From: Mycolicibacter hiberniae
GTDB taxonomy: Bacteria > Actinomycetota > Actinomycetes > Mycobacteriales > Mycobacteriaceae
Assembly (NCBI RefSeq): GCF_010729485.1
Contig: NZ_AP022609.1
Coordinates: 806,001 to 870,000, forward strand
Length of the DNA stretch: 64,000 bases
Direction of reading: 5' to 3'
Below, in pieces: positions 18,574 through 31,568 of this stretch. How positions within the stretch are numbered: the stretch's first letter is position 1; every line of letters begins with the position of its first letter. The notes below the pieces were generated by a model. It was given only the letters and a program-made list of their open reading frames with translations, was not told where the DNA came from and searched no databases. The translations under genes and the position numbers were made by a program.

Positions 18574-19650
18574 ATGACCCACAGTGTTCAGGGGATCGAC
18601 GCCCTGCTTGCCGAGCACGCCGCCCTGGAAACGCAGCTGTCGGACCCCGAACTGCACAACGATCCGGCCGAGGCGCGGCGGGCGGGGCGGCGATTTGCCC
18701 AGCTCGCTCCCATCATCGCCACCCACCGCAAGCTCGAGTCCGCCCGCGGCGACTTGGAGGCCGCCCGGGAACTGGCCGCCGACGACGCGTCGTTCGCCGC
18801 CGAGATCCCCGATCTGGAAGCCCGCGTCGCCGAGCTGGACACCGCACTCACCGACATGCTGGCGCCCCGCGACCCGCATGACGCCGACGACATCGTGCTG
18901 GAGGTCAAGTCCGGCGAAGGCGGCGAGGAATCGGCCCTGTTCGCCGCCGATCTGGCCCGGATGTACATCCGCTATGCCGAACGGCACGGCTGGAAGGTGA
19001 CGGTCCTCGACGAGACCACCTCAGACCTCGGCGGCTACAAGGACGCCACGCTGACCATCGCCAGCAAGGGCGACAGCCCCGACGGCGTGTGGTCGCGGAT
19101 GAAGTTCGAGGGCGGCGTACACCGCGTTCAGCGCGTCCCGGTGACCGAGTCGCAGGGCCGCGTGCACACCTCGGCCGCCGGGGTGCTGGTCTATCCCGAG
19201 CCCGAAGAAGTCGCCGAGGTGGCCATCGACGAGTCGGACCTGCGCATCGACGTCTACCGGTCCTCCGGCAAGGGCGGCCAGGGGGTCAACACCACCGACT
19301 CCGCGGTGCGCATCACCCACCTGCCGACCGGGATCGTGGTGACCTGCCAAAACGAGCGGTCCCAGCTGCAGAACAAGGCCCGGGCACTGCAGGTCTTGGC
19401 GGCCCGCCTGCAGGCGCTCGCCGAGGAGCAGGCGCAGGCGGATGCCTCTGCCGACCGCGCCAGCCAGATCCGCACCGTGGACCGCAGCGAGCGCATCCGC
19501 ACCTACAACTTTCCGGAGAACCGGATCACCGATCACCGCATCGGCTACAAGGCGCACAACCTCGACCAGGTCCTCGACGGGGATCTCGACCCGATGTTCG
19601 ACGCGCTGGCGGCCGCCGATAAGGAATCCCGGTTACAGGGGACGGCGTGA
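18574..19650 (+). CDS. prfA: Peptide chain release factor 1
   Basis: 358 residues. It recognises UAA and UAG in the ribosomal A site and triggers peptide release. The codon-recognition tripeptide is PVT at 189-191 (the RF1 PxT form), and the catalytic GGQ is at 234-236 in [10 protein letters not shown], with the following [13 protein letters not shown] typical. Its methylase PrmC is encoded immediately downstream. Confidence 0.97.
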   Translation: MTHSVQGIDALLAEHAALETQLSDPELHNDPAEARRAGRRFAQLAPIIATHRKLESARGDLEAARELAADDASFAAEIPDLEARVAELDTALTDMLAPRDPHDADDIVLEVKSGEGGEESALFAADLARMYIRYAERHGWKVTVLDETTSDLGGYKDATLTIASKGDSPDGVWSRMKFEGGVHRVQRVPVTESQGRVHTSAAGVLVYPEPEEVAEVAIDESDLRIDVYRSSGKGGQGVNTTDSAVRITHLPTGIVVTCQNERSQLQNKARALQVLAARLQALAEEQAQADASADRASQIRTVDRSERIRTYNFPENRITDHRIGYKAHNLDQVLDGDLDPMFDALAAADKESRLQGTA

Positions 19651-19663
19651 GCCTGCGGTGACG

Positions 19664-20557
19664 ATGCAGAGCGAAGCGATGAGCAGCAGACGGCGATCTC
19701 GGTCCGATCTCCGGGACGCAATCGATTCCGCTGCGGCGCTTTTCGCTGACGTCGGGATCGACTCCGCCCGCTACGACGCCGAAGAACTCGCCGCCCACGC
19801 GGCGGGCACCGATCGTGGCCGGCTGGCGTTGCTGGAATCTCCCGACGACGAATTCTTCAGCCGCTACCGCCAACTCGTCGCCGCGCGCAGCTCCCGTATC
19901 CCGCTGCAGCACCTGATCGGGACCGCTGCCTTCGGACCGGTGCTGCTGCATGTCGGTCCCGGGGTGTTCATTCCGCGGCCGGAGACCGAGGCCATGCTCG
20001 AATGGATCCTCAAACACGTTGCGGCGCAACCTCTGGGCCCGGCGCCGGTGATCGTCGACGCCTGCACCGGGTCAGGAGCACTGGCAGTCGCGTTGTCCCG
20101 CAGTTTCCCCAGCGCCCGGGTGTTTGCGGTTGAGGACTCCGAGGAGGCGCTGAACTACGCTGCGCGCAACTGCGCGGACACGCCGGTGGAGCTGGTTCGC
20201 GCCGATGTGACCACGCCCGGCCTGCTGGCGCAGTGGCATGGCCGGGTCGACCTGATGGTCAGCAACCCGCCCTATATTCCCGACGGTGCAGATCTCGACC
20301 CTGAAGTGGCCCAGCATGATCCGGCGCATGCGTTGTTCGGCGGGCCGGACGGAATGTCGGTGATCGCCCCGCTGGCCGGCCTTGCCGCGCGGTTACTGCG
20401 CCCGGGCGGTGTGTTCGCCGTCGAACATGACGACACCACGGCGGCGGCCACGGTGCGCACCGTGCGCGACACCGGGGGATTCGCCGAGGTGGTGTCGCGG
20501 CCGGACTTCACCGGACGGCTCCGGTTCGTGACAGCTATCAGGAACGGCCAACCATGA
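19664..20557 (+). CDS. prmC: Release factor glutamine methyltransferase
   Basis: 297 residues if started at the ATG at 19664; GTG 19658 and ATG 19679 are alternatives, and the longer frame from 19442 lies inside prfA. It methylates the GGQ glutamine of release factors with S-adenosylmethionine. The helical N-terminal domain has PLQHLIGTAAFG, then the PRPETE motif, the SAM-binding DACTGSGALAVALS, and the catalytic NPPYIP. Its stop overlaps the following gene (ATGA). Its position next to prfA matches its substrate. Confidence 0.93.
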   Translation: MQSEAMSSRRRSRSDLRDAIDSAAALFADVGIDSARYDAEELAAHAAGTDRGRLALLESPDDEFFSRYRQLVAARSSRIPLQHLIGTAAFGPVLLHVGPGVFIPRPETEAMLEWILKHVAAQPLGPAPVIVDACTGSGALAVALSRSFPSARVFAVEDSEEALNYAARNCADTPVELVRADVTTPGLLAQWHGRVDLMVSNPPYIPDGADLDPEVAQHDPAHALFGGPDGMSVIAPLAGLAARLLRPGGVFAVEHDDTTAAATVRTVRDTGGFAEVVSRPDFTGRLRFVTAIRNGQP

Positions 20558-21213
20558 CAGAGGTTTACGACTGTGCCGATGCGGACCGGCGTGCGGCCGG
20601 CGTAGCAGCGGCGATCGACGCCGTGCGTGGTGGCCGCCTGGTGGTGCTGCCGACCGACACCGTCTACGGCATCGGCGCCGATGCCTTCAACGCCGCGGGA
20701 GTCACCGCACTGCTGGCGGCCAAGCGACGCGGCCGCGACATGCCGGTGGGTGTGCTGGTCGGGTCGTGGAGTTCCATCGACGGGCTGGCCCTGATCGTGC
20801 CGGCGACTGCCCGCGAGCTGATCCGGGCGTTCTGGCCGGGCGCGTTGAGCCTGATCGTCAGGCAGGCGCCGTCGTTGCAGTGGGACCTCGGCGAGGCCCG
20901 CGGCACCGTCATGGTGCGCATGCCGCTGCATCCGGTGGCGCTGGAGGTCCTCAAAGCGGTGGGGCCGATGGCGGTGTCGAGTGCCAACGTCTCCGGCTCG
21001 CCGCCGGCGGCCGACGCCGCCGAAGCCCAGCGCCAGCTGGGGGAGTCCGTCGAGGTCTACCTCGATGCGGGCGCTGCCGAGCAGGGGGAGGCCTCCACGA
21101 TCGTCGACCTCACCGGTCCCACGCCCCGGATCGTCCGGCCCGGCCCGATCTCCGCCGAACAGATCGGTGCCGTGCTGGGCCTGGAGGCGGACGAGCTGAT
21201 GGGGACACCGTGA
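20554..21213 (+). CDS. L-threonylcarbamoyladenylate synthase (Sua5/YwlC/TsaC family)
   Basis: 219 residues, ATG overlapping the prmC stop. It makes threonylcarbamoyl-AMP from threonine, bicarbonate and ATP for the t6A37 modification of ANN-decoding tRNAs. Family motifs seen: GRLVVLPTDTVYGIGADAF, the KRRGRDMP basic patch, FWPGALSLIVR, SSANVSGSPPA, and a C-terminal STIVDLTG. It is a single YrdC domain with no Sua5 C-terminal domain. Its TGA overlaps the next GTG. Confidence 0.92.
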   Translation: MTEVYDCADADRRAAGVAAAIDAVRGGRLVVLPTDTVYGIGADAFNAAGVTALLAAKRRGRDMPVGVLVGSWSSIDGLALIVPATARELIRAFWPGALSLIVRQAPSLQWDLGEARGTVMVRMPLHPVALEVLKAVGPMAVSSANVSGSPPAADAAEAQRQLGESVEVYLDAGAAEQGEASTIVDLTGPTPRIVRPGPISAEQIGAVLGLEADELMGTP

Positions 21214-22388
21214 CCAGCCTGCTGGCCCTGGCCGACCGGGGCGCCGGTGTGCCGTTGCGTGAGCTGGCGCTGGTCGGGCTCACCGCCGCGATCATCACCT
21301 ACTTCAGCACCGGCCCGGTCCGCTGGCTGGCCACCCGGATCGGCGCGGTCGCCTATCCGCGCGAGCGGGACGTGCACGTACGGCCGACGCCGCGCATGGG
21401 TGGCCTGGCAATGTATGTCGGCATCGTCGCCGGGATCTTCCTGGCCTCGCAGCTGCCGGCACTGACCCGTGGATTCGTCTATTCCACCGGCATGCCCGCG
21501 GTGGTGCTCGCCGGCGGGGTCATCATGGGAATCGGTCTGCTCGACGACAAATGGGGCTTGGACGCCCTCACCAAATTCGCGGGCCAGATCACCGCGGCCA
21601 GCGTGCTGGTCACCATGGGGGTGGCCTGGAGCGTGCTTTACATCCCCATCGGCGGCGTCGGCACCGTGGTGCTCGACCAGGTGGCATCCATCCTGCTCAC
21701 GCTGGCGCTGACCGTGTCGATCGTCAACGCGATGAACTTCGTGGACGGCCTGGACGGCCTGGCTGCCGGCCTGGGTCTGATCACCGCACTGGCCATCTGC
21801 ATGTTCTCCGTCGGCGTGCTGCAGGACCACGGCGGTGACGTGCTGTTCTACCCGCCCGCGCTGATCTCGGTGGTGCTGGCCGGGGCGTGCTTGGGTTTCC
21901 TGCCGCACAACTTCAGTCCCGCGAAGATCTTCATGGGCGATTCCGGTTCGATGCTGATCGGGCTGATGCTGGCCGCGGCCTCGACCACCGCGGCGGGGCC
22001 GATCTCACAGACCGCCTACGGCGCGCGCGACGTCTTCGCGCTCTTGTCGCCGTTCTTGCTGGTGGCCGCGGTGATGTGTGTCCCCGCCCTGGACGTGGCA
22101 CTGGCGATCATCCGCCGTACCCGGGCCGGTCTCAGTCCCTTCAGCCCGGACAAGATGCACCTGCACCACCGGCTGCTGCAGATCGGCCATTCCGACCGTC
22201 GGGTGGTCTTGCTGATCTACTTGTGGACGGCGATTGTCGCCTTCGGCGCGGCCAGCACCATCTTCTTCGACCCGCGCTATACCGGTGCGGTGATGCTGGG
22301 TGCGATGCTGATCGCGGTTGTCGTTACGCTCATCCCGTTGCTACGCCGGGACAATGCCTCGGACGACGGCCCCTACGACACACGGTAG
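21210..22388 (+). CDS. wecA: Decaprenyl-phosphate N-acetylglucosaminephosphotransferase (WecA/Rfe)
   Basis: 392 residues from a GTG at 21210 overlapping the upstream TGA; the frame extending back to 20766 is only the shadow of that gene. It is a polytopic (about 11 helices) phosphotransferase of the MraY/WecA family. It transfers GlcNAc-1-phosphate to decaprenyl phosphate, starting the arabinogalactan linker. Motifs: HVRPTPRMGGLAM, the aspartates in GLLDDKWGL, NFVDGLDGLAAG, FMGDSGSMLIG, and the cytoplasmic histidine loop MHLHHRLLQIGH. Confidence 0.94.
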   Translation: MTSLLALADRGAGVPLRELALVGLTAAIITYFSTGPVRWLATRIGAVAYPRERDVHVRPTPRMGGLAMYVGIVAGIFLASQLPALTRGFVYSTGMPAVVLAGGVIMGIGLLDDKWGLDALTKFAGQITAASVLVTMGVAWSVLYIPIGGVGTVVLDQVASILLTLALTVSIVNAMNFVDGLDGLAAGLGLITALAICMFSVGVLQDHGGDVLFYPPALISVVLAGACLGFLPHNFSPAKIFMGDSGSMLIGLMLAAASTTAAGPISQTAYGARDVFALLSPFLLVAAVMCVPALDVALAIIRRTRAGLSPFSPDKMHLHHRLLQIGHSDRRVVLLIYLWTAIVAFGAASTIFFDPRYTGAVMLGAMLIAVVVTLIPLLRRDNASDDGPYDTR

Positions 22389-22503
22389 TAGCACCGTCTA
22401 GGATGGTGTTGTAGGTGGTTCCACAGCGCGTTCGGGCATCCGATACGCTCGGCGGGCGACGCCACGACATTGGCGCACGGCAGACTCAGATTGGGGTGAA
22501 GCG

Positions 22504-22942
22504 GTGACGACACCAGCGCAGGATGCGCCGTTGGTGTTGCCGTCGGTGGTATTCCAGCCGATTCGGCTGCTGCTGATCTGTCTGGTGCTCACCGGCGCCG
22601 CAATCGCCGTGGCCGCTCAGTTCGGCAGCCCGATGTTCGGGGTGTTCTTCGGGCTGGGCCTGGCGCTCGGTCTGGGCAACGCCCTGCTGATCCGCCGCTC
22701 CGCGCTGCGGATCACCGCCTCCGACCATCCGCTGAAGAAGAAGATGGCGCTGAACTCGGCGTCTCGTCTGCTGGTCATCAGCGTGATCGGCCTGGCAATT
22801 GCTTACCAGTTCCGGCCGGCGGGTCTCGGCGCGCTGTTCGGGCTGGCCTTGTTCGAGGTAGTACTGGTGCTGACCACCATGCTGCCAGTGGTAAAAAAGC
22901 TCCGCGCGCAAGCGTCAGAGTCCGGCGCTGAAGGGACAGCAA

Positions 22943-22950
<8 letters not shown>
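22504..22950 (+). CDS. AtpI-like small membrane protein of the ATP synthase operon
   Basis: 148 residues, GTG start. It has four hydrophobic helices (about 18-38, 42-60, 80-98, 105-128) and a charged tail, consistent with the poorly conserved AtpI/UncI group (Rv1303 position) that helps assemble the c-ring or supplies Mg2+. Its end overlaps the atpB start by 8 bp, so it is part of the operon. The 115-bp gap upstream of it (22389-22503) should hold the operon promoter, but I see no convincing -35/-10 pair. Confidence 0.75.
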
Positions 22951-24020
<1,070 letters not shown>

Positions 24021-24028
24021 CGCGCACG

Positions 24029-24550
24029 ATGGGTGACATGAGCGTTGTTGTCCTCGCAATGAGCGAGGCGGCTGAGGAAGGCCAGAAGAAGAGCTTCCTC
24101 ATTCCCGACGGCACCTTCTTCGTCGTGCTCGCGATCTTCGTGATCGTGCTGGCCGTGATCAGTACCTTCGTGGTGCCGCCGATCATGAAGGTGCTGCGGG
24201 AACGCGAGAACATGGTCACCAAGACACTCGCCGACAACCGCGAGTCCGCCGAGCAGTTCGCGGCCGCCGACGCCGACTACGAGAAGCAGATGGCGGCGGC
24301 GCGCTTGGCGGCATCGACGGCACGGGATGACGCTCGTGCCGAGGGCCGCAAGGTGATCGAGGAGCAGCGGTCGGCGGCAGAGGCGGAGGTGGCTTCGAAG
24401 TTGCAAGCCGCCACCGACCAACTGAAGCAAGAAGGCGATGCGGTGAATGAGCAGCTGCAGGCCCGGGTGGAGACGCTGTCTGCCACCCTGGCCAGCCGGA
24501 TCCTCGGCGTAGAGGTCGAGGCTCTTTCCGCGGCGAGCACGGGGCGGTAG
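24029..24550 (+). CDS. atpF: ATP synthase Fo subunit b
   Basis: 173 residues. One N-terminal helix ([20 protein letters not shown]) is followed by a long charged coiled coil ending [10 protein letters not shown]. It forms the peripheral stalk with the b'-delta fusion next to it. I chose the ATG at 24029 because [18 protein letters not shown] aligns in length with known mycobacterial AtpF (memory). It is 8 bp after the atpE stop. Confidence 0.94.
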   Translation: MGDMSVVVLAMSEAAEEGQKKSFLIPDGTFFVVLAIFVIVLAVISTFVVPPIMKVLRERENMVTKTLADNRESAEQFAAADADYEKQMAAARLAASTARDDARAEGRKVIEEQRSAAEAEVASKLQAATDQLKQEGDAVNEQLQARVETLSATLASRILGVEVEALSAASTGR

Positions 24551-24558
24551 CAACAGAG

Positions 24559-25896
24559 ATGTCGATTTTCATCGGGCAGCTGGTCGGCTTTGCGATCATC
24601 GTGTGGCTGCTGGTCAAGTTCGTGGTGCCACCGGTGCGCAAGCTGATGGCCGACCAGCAGGAATCGGTGCGCAAGCAGCTGGAGGAGGCGGCAGCGGCCG
24701 CCGCCCGCCTGGCCGAAGCCGGCCAGGCGCACTCCGCGGCGCTGGCCAATGCCGCCACCGAGTCCGAACGCGTCACCGCCGAAGCCCGCACGGATGCCGA
24801 GCGGATCGCCGAGCAGCTGCGCAGCCAGGCCGGTGCCGAGGCGGAACGCGTCAAGGCTTCCGGCGGTCAGCAGGTCGGCCTGTTGCGGGCGCAACTCATC
24901 CGTGAGTTGCGGTCGGAGCTGGGCGACGAGGCTGTGCAGCGGGCCGCCGATCTGGTTCGCGCCCATGTGGCCGACCCGCAGCGCCAGTCCGCCACCGTCG
25001 ACCGGTTCCTCGACGAGCTCGACGCCATGGCGCCGACTGCCGTCGAGGTGGAATCGCCGATCCTGGTCCAGATGCGCTCGGCCAGCCGGCAGGCACTGGC
25101 CGGACTGCTGGGCAAATTCGACGAGGTGGCCGGTGGCCTGGACCAGCAGGGCTTGACCGCGCTGGCCGGTGACCTGTCCGCGGTCGCCGAAGTGCTCCAG
25201 CGCGAAAGCGTCGTCACCCGGCACCTGAGCGTGCCGACGGACGACGCCGCACCGAAGGTGCGGCTGGTGCAGCGCCTGTTCGCCGACAAGATCGGCGCGC
25301 CGGCCCTGACCCTGGTGACCGAGGCGGCCGCGGCCCGGTGGTCTCACGGTTCCGACCTGGTCACCGCGGTCGAGCACGTCGCCCGGCAGGCCCTGCTGCT
25401 TTCGGCCGAAGGGGCGGGCACCGTCGACGAGGTGGAGGACCAGTTGTTCCGGTTCTCCCGCCTGCTCGACGCCCAGCCCCGGTTGGACATCCTGCTCGGC
25501 GACACCGCGACCCCGGCCACCGGTCGGGTCGGGCTGCTGCGCAAGGTCATCGGCGAGGGCAGCGGCGTCAACCCGATCACCGCAGCGCTGCTCGAGCAGA
25601 CGGTGCGGCTGTTGCGTGGCCAGTCCGCGCATCAGGCGATCACCGAGCTGGCCTCGATCGCCGTGGCACGCCGCGGCGAGCTGGTGGCGCAGGTCGGTGC
25701 GGCCGCCGAGCTCAGTGACGCCCAGCGCAGCCGGCTGAAGACGGTCCTGAGCCGGATCTACAGCCACCCGGTCCGTGTGCAGGCCGGGGTCGACCCGGCG
25801 CTGCTGGGCGGGCTGACCATCTCGGTCGGCGACGAGGTGATCGACGGCACGCTGTCGTCACGCCTCGCGGCCGCCAAGACGCATTTGCCCGACTGA
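24559..25896 (+). CDS. atpH: ATP synthase b'-delta fusion subunit
   Basis: 445 residues. The N-terminal part is a b-type subunit (membrane anchor [17 protein letters not shown], then a coiled coil to about 165). The C-terminal part from about 265 is a delta/OSCP domain (LRLDIL- and [18 protein letters not shown] helices, and the terminal [20 protein letters not shown]). This fusion is a mycobacterial hallmark. Its extra linker between the two parts (about residues 166-265) is long and helical. It connects F1 to the membrane stator. Confidence 0.95.
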   Translation: MSIFIGQLVGFAIIVWLLVKFVVPPVRKLMADQQESVRKQLEEAAAAAARLAEAGQAHSAALANAATESERVTAEARTDAERIAEQLRSQAGAEAERVKASGGQQVGLLRAQLIRELRSELGDEAVQRAADLVRAHVADPQRQSATVDRFLDELDAMAPTAVEVESPILVQMRSASRQALAGLLGKFDEVAGGLDQQGLTALAGDLSAVAEVLQRESVVTRHLSVPTDDAAPKVRLVQRLFADKIGAPALTLVTEAAAARWSHGSDLVTAVEHVARQALLLSAEGAGTVDEVEDQLFRFSRLLDAQPRLDILLGDTATPATGRVGLLRKVIGEGSGVNPITAALLEQTVRLLRGQSAHQAITELASIAVARRGELVAQVGAAAELSDAQRSRLKTVLSRIYSHPVRVQAGVDPALLGGLTISVGDEVIDGTLSSRLAAAKTHLPD

Positions 25897-25957
25897 TCAA
25901 GACCTACCAGGTCCAAGAGCCCACAACCCATTTTCGAAGGCAGGAAGACGAGAAGCC

Positions 25958-27607
25958 ATGGCAGAGTTGACAATCTCCTCTGACGACATTCAGGGGGCGA
26001 TCGAGGAGTACGTGAGCTCCTTCAGTGCCGAAACCGCGCGCGAGGAGGTCGGCACCGTCATCGACGCCGGCGACGGCATCGCACACGTCGAGGGCCTGCC
26101 TTCGGTGATGACCCAGGAGCTCCTCGAGTTCCCCGGCGGGGTGCTGGGCGTGGCCCTGAACCTCGACGAGCACAACGTCGGTGCGGTCATCCTGGGTAAC
26201 TTCGAGAACATCCAAGAGGGCCAGCAGGTCAAGCGCACCGGTGAGGTGCTCTCGGTGCCCGTCGGCGACGGCTTCCTCGGTCGCGTCGTCAACCCGCTGG
26301 GGCAGCCGATCGACGCCCGCGGCGAGATCGAAGCCGAGACCCGCCGTCCCCTGGAGATGCAGGCCCCCTCGGTGGTGCAGCGCCAGAGCGTCAGCGAGCC
26401 GCTGCAGACCGGCATCAAGGCGGTCGACGCCATGACCCCGATCGGCCGCGGCCAGCGTCAGCTCGTCATCGGCGACCGCAAGACCGGCAAGACCGCACTG
26501 TGCGTGGACACCATCCTCAACCAGCGTAAGAACTGGGAGACCGGCGACCCCAACCAGCAGGTCCGCTGCGTCTACGTCGCGATCGGCCAGAAGGGCACCA
26601 CCATCGCCAGCGTGCGTCGCGCGCTGGAAGAGGGCGGCGCCATGGACTACACCACGATCGTCGCCGCACCGGCGTCGGACTCGGCCGGCTTCAAGTGGCT
26701 GGCTCCCTACACCGGCTCGGCGATCGCCCAGCACTGGATGTACTCCGGCAAGCACGTGCTGATCGTCTTCGACGACCTGACCAAGCAGGCCGAGGCCTAC
26801 CGCGCGATCTCGCTGCTGCTGCGCCGTCCGCCGGGCCGCGAGGCCTACCCCGGTGACGTGTTCTACCTGCACTCGCGCCTGCTGGAGCGTTGCGCCAAGC
26901 TCTCCGACGAGCTCGGCGGCGGATCGCTGACCGGCCTGCCGATCATCGAGACCAAGGCCAACGACATCTCGGCCTACATCCCGACCAACGTCATCTCCAT
27001 CACCGACGGCCAGTGCTTCCTGGAAAGCGACCTGTTCAACCAGGGTGTCCGGCCGGCCATCAACGTCGGTGTGTCGGTTTCGCGTGTCGGTGGCGCCGCG
27101 CAGATCAAGGCCATGAAAGAGGTGGCCGGTTCGCTGCGTCTGGACCTGTCGCAGTACCGCGAGCTGGAGGCCTTCGCCGCCTTCGCCTCCGACCTGGACG
27201 CCACCAGCAAGGCCCAGCTGGAGCGCGGTGCGCGCCTGGTGGAGCTGCTGAAGCAGCCGCAGTACGCGCCGATGGCGGTCGAAGAGCAGGTGGTCTCGAT
27301 CTTCCTCGGTACCGAAGGCCACCTGGACTCGGTGCCGGTCGAGGACGTGGGCCGCTTCGAAGCCGAGCTGCTGGACCACATCCGGGCCTCCGAGAGCGAC
27401 ATCCTCACCGGCATCCGGGAGTCCAAGAAGCTCTCCGAGGAGGCCAGCGAGAAGCTGGTCGCGGTGATCAACCAGTTCAAGAAGGGGTTCGCCGCCACTG
27501 ACGGCAGCTCGGTGGTTCCCAACGAGCACGTCGAGGCTCTCGGTGAGGACAAGCTCGGCAAGGAAGCGGTGCAGGTCCGCAAGGCCGCGCCGGCGAAGAA
27601 GAAGTAA
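25958..27607 (+). CDS. atpA: ATP synthase F1 subunit alpha
   Basis: 549 residues, longer than the usual ~510. It has the mycobacterial C-terminal extension (from about 515, ending [10 protein letters not shown]), which is known to damp ATP hydrolysis in this genus. The beta-barrel N-terminus is followed by the P-loop GDRKTGKT at 172-179 and the arginine-finger region [22 protein letters not shown]. It forms the non-catalytic nucleotide sites in the alpha3beta3 head. A 61-bp gap precedes it with a purine-rich ribosome site. Confidence 0.97.
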   Translation: MAELTISSDDIQGAIEEYVSSFSAETAREEVGTVIDAGDGIAHVEGLPSVMTQELLEFPGGVLGVALNLDEHNVGAVILGNFENIQEGQQVKRTGEVLSVPVGDGFLGRVVNPLGQPIDARGEIEAETRRPLEMQAPSVVQRQSVSEPLQTGIKAVDAMTPIGRGQRQLVIGDRKTGKTALCVDTILNQRKNWETGDPNQQVRCVYVAIGQKGTTIASVRRALEEGGAMDYTTIVAAPASDSAGFKWLAPYTGSAIAQHWMYSGKHVLIVFDDLTKQAEAYRAISLLLRRPPGREAYPGDVFYLHSRLLERCAKLSDELGGGSLTGLPIIETKANDISAYIPTNVISITDGQCFLESDLFNQGVRPAINVGVSVSRVGGAAQIKAMKEVAGSLRLDLSQYRELEAFAAFASDLDATSKAQLERGARLVELLKQPQYAPMAVEEQVVSIFLGTEGHLDSVPVEDVGRFEAELLDHIRASESDILTGIRESKKLSEEASEKLVAVINQFKKGFAATDGSSVVPNEHVEALGEDKLGKEAVQVRKAAPAKKK

Positions 27608-27614
27608 CGTCGCT

Positions 27615-28538
27615 ATGGCAGCCACACTTCGTGAACTACGCGGGCGAATCCGCTCCGCCGGGTCGATCAAGAAGATCACCAAGGCACAGGAGCTGATCGC
27701 CACCTCGCGTATCGGCCGCGCGCAGGCTCGGCTCGAAACCGCACGGCCGTACGCCGACGGGATCACCCGGCTGCTCACCACGCTGGCTGCAGAGGCGGCC
27801 CTGGACCACCCGCTGCTGGTCGAGCGCAGCGAGCCCAAGCGGGCGGGTGTCCTGGTGGTGTCGTCCGACCGTGGTCTGTGTGGCGGCTACAACGCCAATG
27901 TCTTCCGCCGGGCAGAGGAGCTGTTCGCGCTGCTGCGTTCGGAGGGCAAAGACCCGGTGCTCTATGTCGTCGGCCGCAAGGCGCTGGCGTACTACAGCTT
28001 CCGGAACTGGACGGTCACCGATTCCTGGACCGGCTTCTCCGAGCAGCCGACGTATGAGAACGCCGCCGCGATCGCCTCGACCCTGGTGGAGGCGTTCCTG
28101 GCCGGGGCCGACGACGACGGCAGCCACCCGGGCACCGACGGGCTGCTCGGCGTGGACGAGTTGCACGTCGTGGCCACCGACTTCCGGTCGATGCTTTCGC
28201 AGTCGGCGGAGGCCCGTCGGATCGCCCCGATGCTGGTGGAGTACGTCGGCGAGGAGACCGGTCCCCGGACGCTGTACTCCTTCGAACCGGACGCCACCAC
28301 GCTGTTCGACTCGCTGCTGCCGCGGTATCTGACCACCCGCGTGTACGCGGCGCTGCTCGACTCGGCGGCCTCGGAGCTGGCTTCGCGCCAGCGCGCGATG
28401 AAGTCGGCGACCGACAACGCCGACGACTTGATCAAAGCGTTGACCCTTGAGGCCAACCGCGAGCGTCAGGCTCAGATCACCCAGGAAATCAGCGAAATCG
28501 TCGGCGGTGCGAATGCCCTCGCCGACGCCGCCCGGTAA
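27615..28538 (+). CDS. atpG: ATP synthase F1 subunit gamma
   Basis: 307 residues from the ATG at 27615; the longer frame from 27543 would overlap atpA and is rejected. It is the rotor shaft: an N-terminal coiled-coil helix ([26 protein letters not shown]) and a C-terminal helix ([28 protein letters not shown]). It contains the short acidic/Gly insertion [12 protein letters not shown] near residues 165-177, the mycobacterium-specific gamma loop implicated in blocking reverse rotation. Confidence 0.96.
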   Translation: MAATLRELRGRIRSAGSIKKITKAQELIATSRIGRAQARLETARPYADGITRLLTTLAAEAALDHPLLVERSEPKRAGVLVVSSDRGLCGGYNANVFRRAEELFALLRSEGKDPVLYVVGRKALAYYSFRNWTVTDSWTGFSEQPTYENAAAIASTLVEAFLAGADDDGSHPGTDGLLGVDELHVVATDFRSMLSQSAEARRIAPMLVEYVGEETGPRTLYSFEPDATTLFDSLLPRYLTTRVYAALLDSAASELASRQRAMKSATDNADDLIKALTLEANRERQAQITQEISEIVGGANALADAAR

Positions 28539-29993
<1,455 letters not shown>

Positions 29994-30027
29994 CCCGGAA
30001 TCTTCTGGCGGCGAAAGGCGGTGGGTA

Positions 30028-30393
30028 ATGGCAGAGCTTGACGTCGACATCGTCGCTGTCGATCGCAAGGTGTGGTCGGGCAAGGCCACGTTCATCTTCA
30101 CCCGGACCACCGCCGGGGAGATCGGCATCCTGCCCGGACACATTCCGCTGGTGGCCCAGCTCGTCGACGACTCCATGGTGCGGGTTGACCGCGTCGAGGA
30201 GGGCGAGCTGCGGCTGGCCGTACATGGCGGCTTCCTGTCGGTGACCGAAGAGGGCGTCAGCATCCTGGCCGAGGCGGTCGACTTCGCCGCGGAGATCGAT
30301 GAGGCGACCGCACGGCACGAGGCGCAGTCCAGCGACCCGAAGATGGCCGCTCAGGGACGGGCACGGCTGCGCGCCCTGGGTGTGATCGACTAA
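30028..30393 (+). CDS. atpC: ATP synthase F1 subunit epsilon
   Basis: 121 residues, with the N-terminal beta-sandwich ([34 protein letters not shown]) and only a short C-terminal helical part, as in mycobacteria. It couples the gamma rotor to the c-ring and influences latency. It is the last structural gene of the synthase operon. Confidence 0.95.
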   Translation: MAELDVDIVAVDRKVWSGKATFIFTRTTAGEIGILPGHIPLVAQLVDDSMVRVDRVEEGELRLAVHGGFLSVTEEGVSILAEAVDFAAEIDEATARHEAQSSDPKMAAQGRARLRALGVID

Positions 30394-30406
30394 TCGGCGT
30401 GAACCA

Positions 30407-30985
30407 ATGAGCACGCCCATGCTGTATATGGTCGTGCTCATCGCCGTTCTCCTTTGCGCGGTGACTGCGCTGAGCTACCGGCTGTGGAAGCTGCGGCAGG
30501 GCGGGACGGCGGCGATCATGCGCGATCTGCCGGCGGTCGGCGGGCAGGGCTGGCGCCACGGCGTGGTCCGGTACCGGGGCGGCGAAGCGGCCTTTTACCG
30601 GATCTCCAGTGTGCGGCTGTGGCCGGACCGTCGGCTGTCCCGCCGTGGGGTGGAGGTGGTGGCCCGGCGTGCTCCGCGGGGCGACGAGTTCGACATCATG
30701 ACCGACGCGATCGTGGTGCTGGAACTGCGCGACACCACCCAGGACCGGCGCGCCGGCTTCGAGATCGCCCTGGATCGCGGCGCGCGGACGGCCTTCCTGT
30801 CGTGGTTGGAGGCTCGGCCGTCACCGCGGGCCGGGCGCCAGAATTACTCCGATACCCCCGTCGCGCAGCGCGCCGTCAGCCCTCGGGCTGGTCGGCGGGA
30901 GATCCGCCGCCGGGCTTCCACAGGACGTCGCCGCCGGCGTTGGCCACCCGGCACAACACGAACATCAGATCCGACAACCGGTTGA
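30407..30985 (+). CDS. DUF2550 family membrane-anchored protein with read-through tail
   Basis: 192 residues as read. One N-terminal helix ([23 protein letters not shown]) is followed by a compact domain with [30 protein letters not shown] and [18 protein letters not shown]. It corresponds to Rv1312 (about 147 residues, memory). Here the frame runs on about 45 codons beyond the expected end near ARPSPRAGR, giving a low-complexity Arg/Thr tail that overlaps the convergent adenosyltransferase by 110 bp. The tail is probably meaningless read-through after loss of the ancestral stop, or a small frameshift near 30835-30850. The function is unknown. Confidence 0.75.
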   Translation: MSTPMLYMVVLIAVLLCAVTALSYRLWKLRQGGTAAIMRDLPAVGGQGWRHGVVRYRGGEAAFYRISSVRLWPDRRLSRRGVEVVARRAPRGDEFDIMTDAIVVLELRDTTQDRRAGFEIALDRGARTAFLSWLEARPSPRAGRQNYSDTPVAQRAVSPRAGRREIRRRASTGRRRRRWPPGTTRTSDPTTG

Positions 30986-31469
30986 GGAACTTGGACGGCA
31001 ACACCGAGACGCCCTCGGGATAGGTCTCCAGCGCCGCCCAGGCCGCGCGTTCGGCGCGGCGCACCGCCGTGCGGGCCACGTGCAACAGCGCCGAGAGCGG
31101 TGTTCCGCCGGGCAGGATGAAGGAGTTCAGCGCGGGCAGTTGCTCGTTGTACTCGTCACACCAGGCTTCCACGCGGTGGATGTATTCCTCGGTGATCCGC
31201 AGGGGCGGGTACTTGGGGTTCTCGGCCAGCGGCGTCGCCAGGTCCGCGCCCGCATCGAACAAGTCGTTCTGAATCCGCAGCAGCACCGCCCGCAGGTCTT
31301 CGGCCGGTTCGCCCAGGGCGATCGCGACGCCGATGGCAGCGTTGGCCTCCTCGACATCGGCGTATGCCACCAGTCGCGGATCGGTCTTGGGCACGCGGGA
31401 GAAGTCGCTGAGCCCGGTGGTTCCGTCGTCGCCGGTGCGGGTGTAGACGCGGGTGATGTGCACGGCCAT
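30876..31469 (-). CDS. Cob(I)alamin adenosyltransferase, PduO type
   Basis: 197 residues from the ATG at 31469 ([20 protein letters not shown]). The much longer frame upstream is antisense to murA and is rejected. It transfers the adenosyl group of ATP to cob(I)alamin, giving coenzyme B12. The N-terminal ATP-binding [17 protein letters not shown], the [25 protein letters not shown] helix and the C-terminal [16 protein letters not shown] are diagnostic. Its product serves methylmalonyl-CoA mutase, whose epimerase partner is at 46942-47436. Confidence 0.94.
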   Translation of the reverse strand: MAVHITRVYTRTGDDGTTGLSDFSRVPKTDPRLVAYADVEEANAAIGVAIALGEPAEDLRAVLLRIQNDLFDAGADLATPLAENPKYPPLRITEEYIHRVEAWCDEYNEQLPALNSFILPGGTPLSALLHVARTAVRRAERAAWAALETYPEGVSVLPSKFLNRLSDLMFVLCRVANAGGDVLWKPGGGSPADQPEG

Positions 31470-31568
31470 AGCCCAAACCGTACCGGGGCGGCGCCCCGCG
31501 CGATCCGGCCCCGGGCCCCAGGACGGATTGGTCGGGACGCGACACCTGACGTCACTACACTGACGCGG

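Noticed and set aside
22389..22503. Promoter for the ATP synthase operon
   Set aside because: A TAGGAT-like hexamer is present but no -35 element at suitable spacing, so I do not annotate it.
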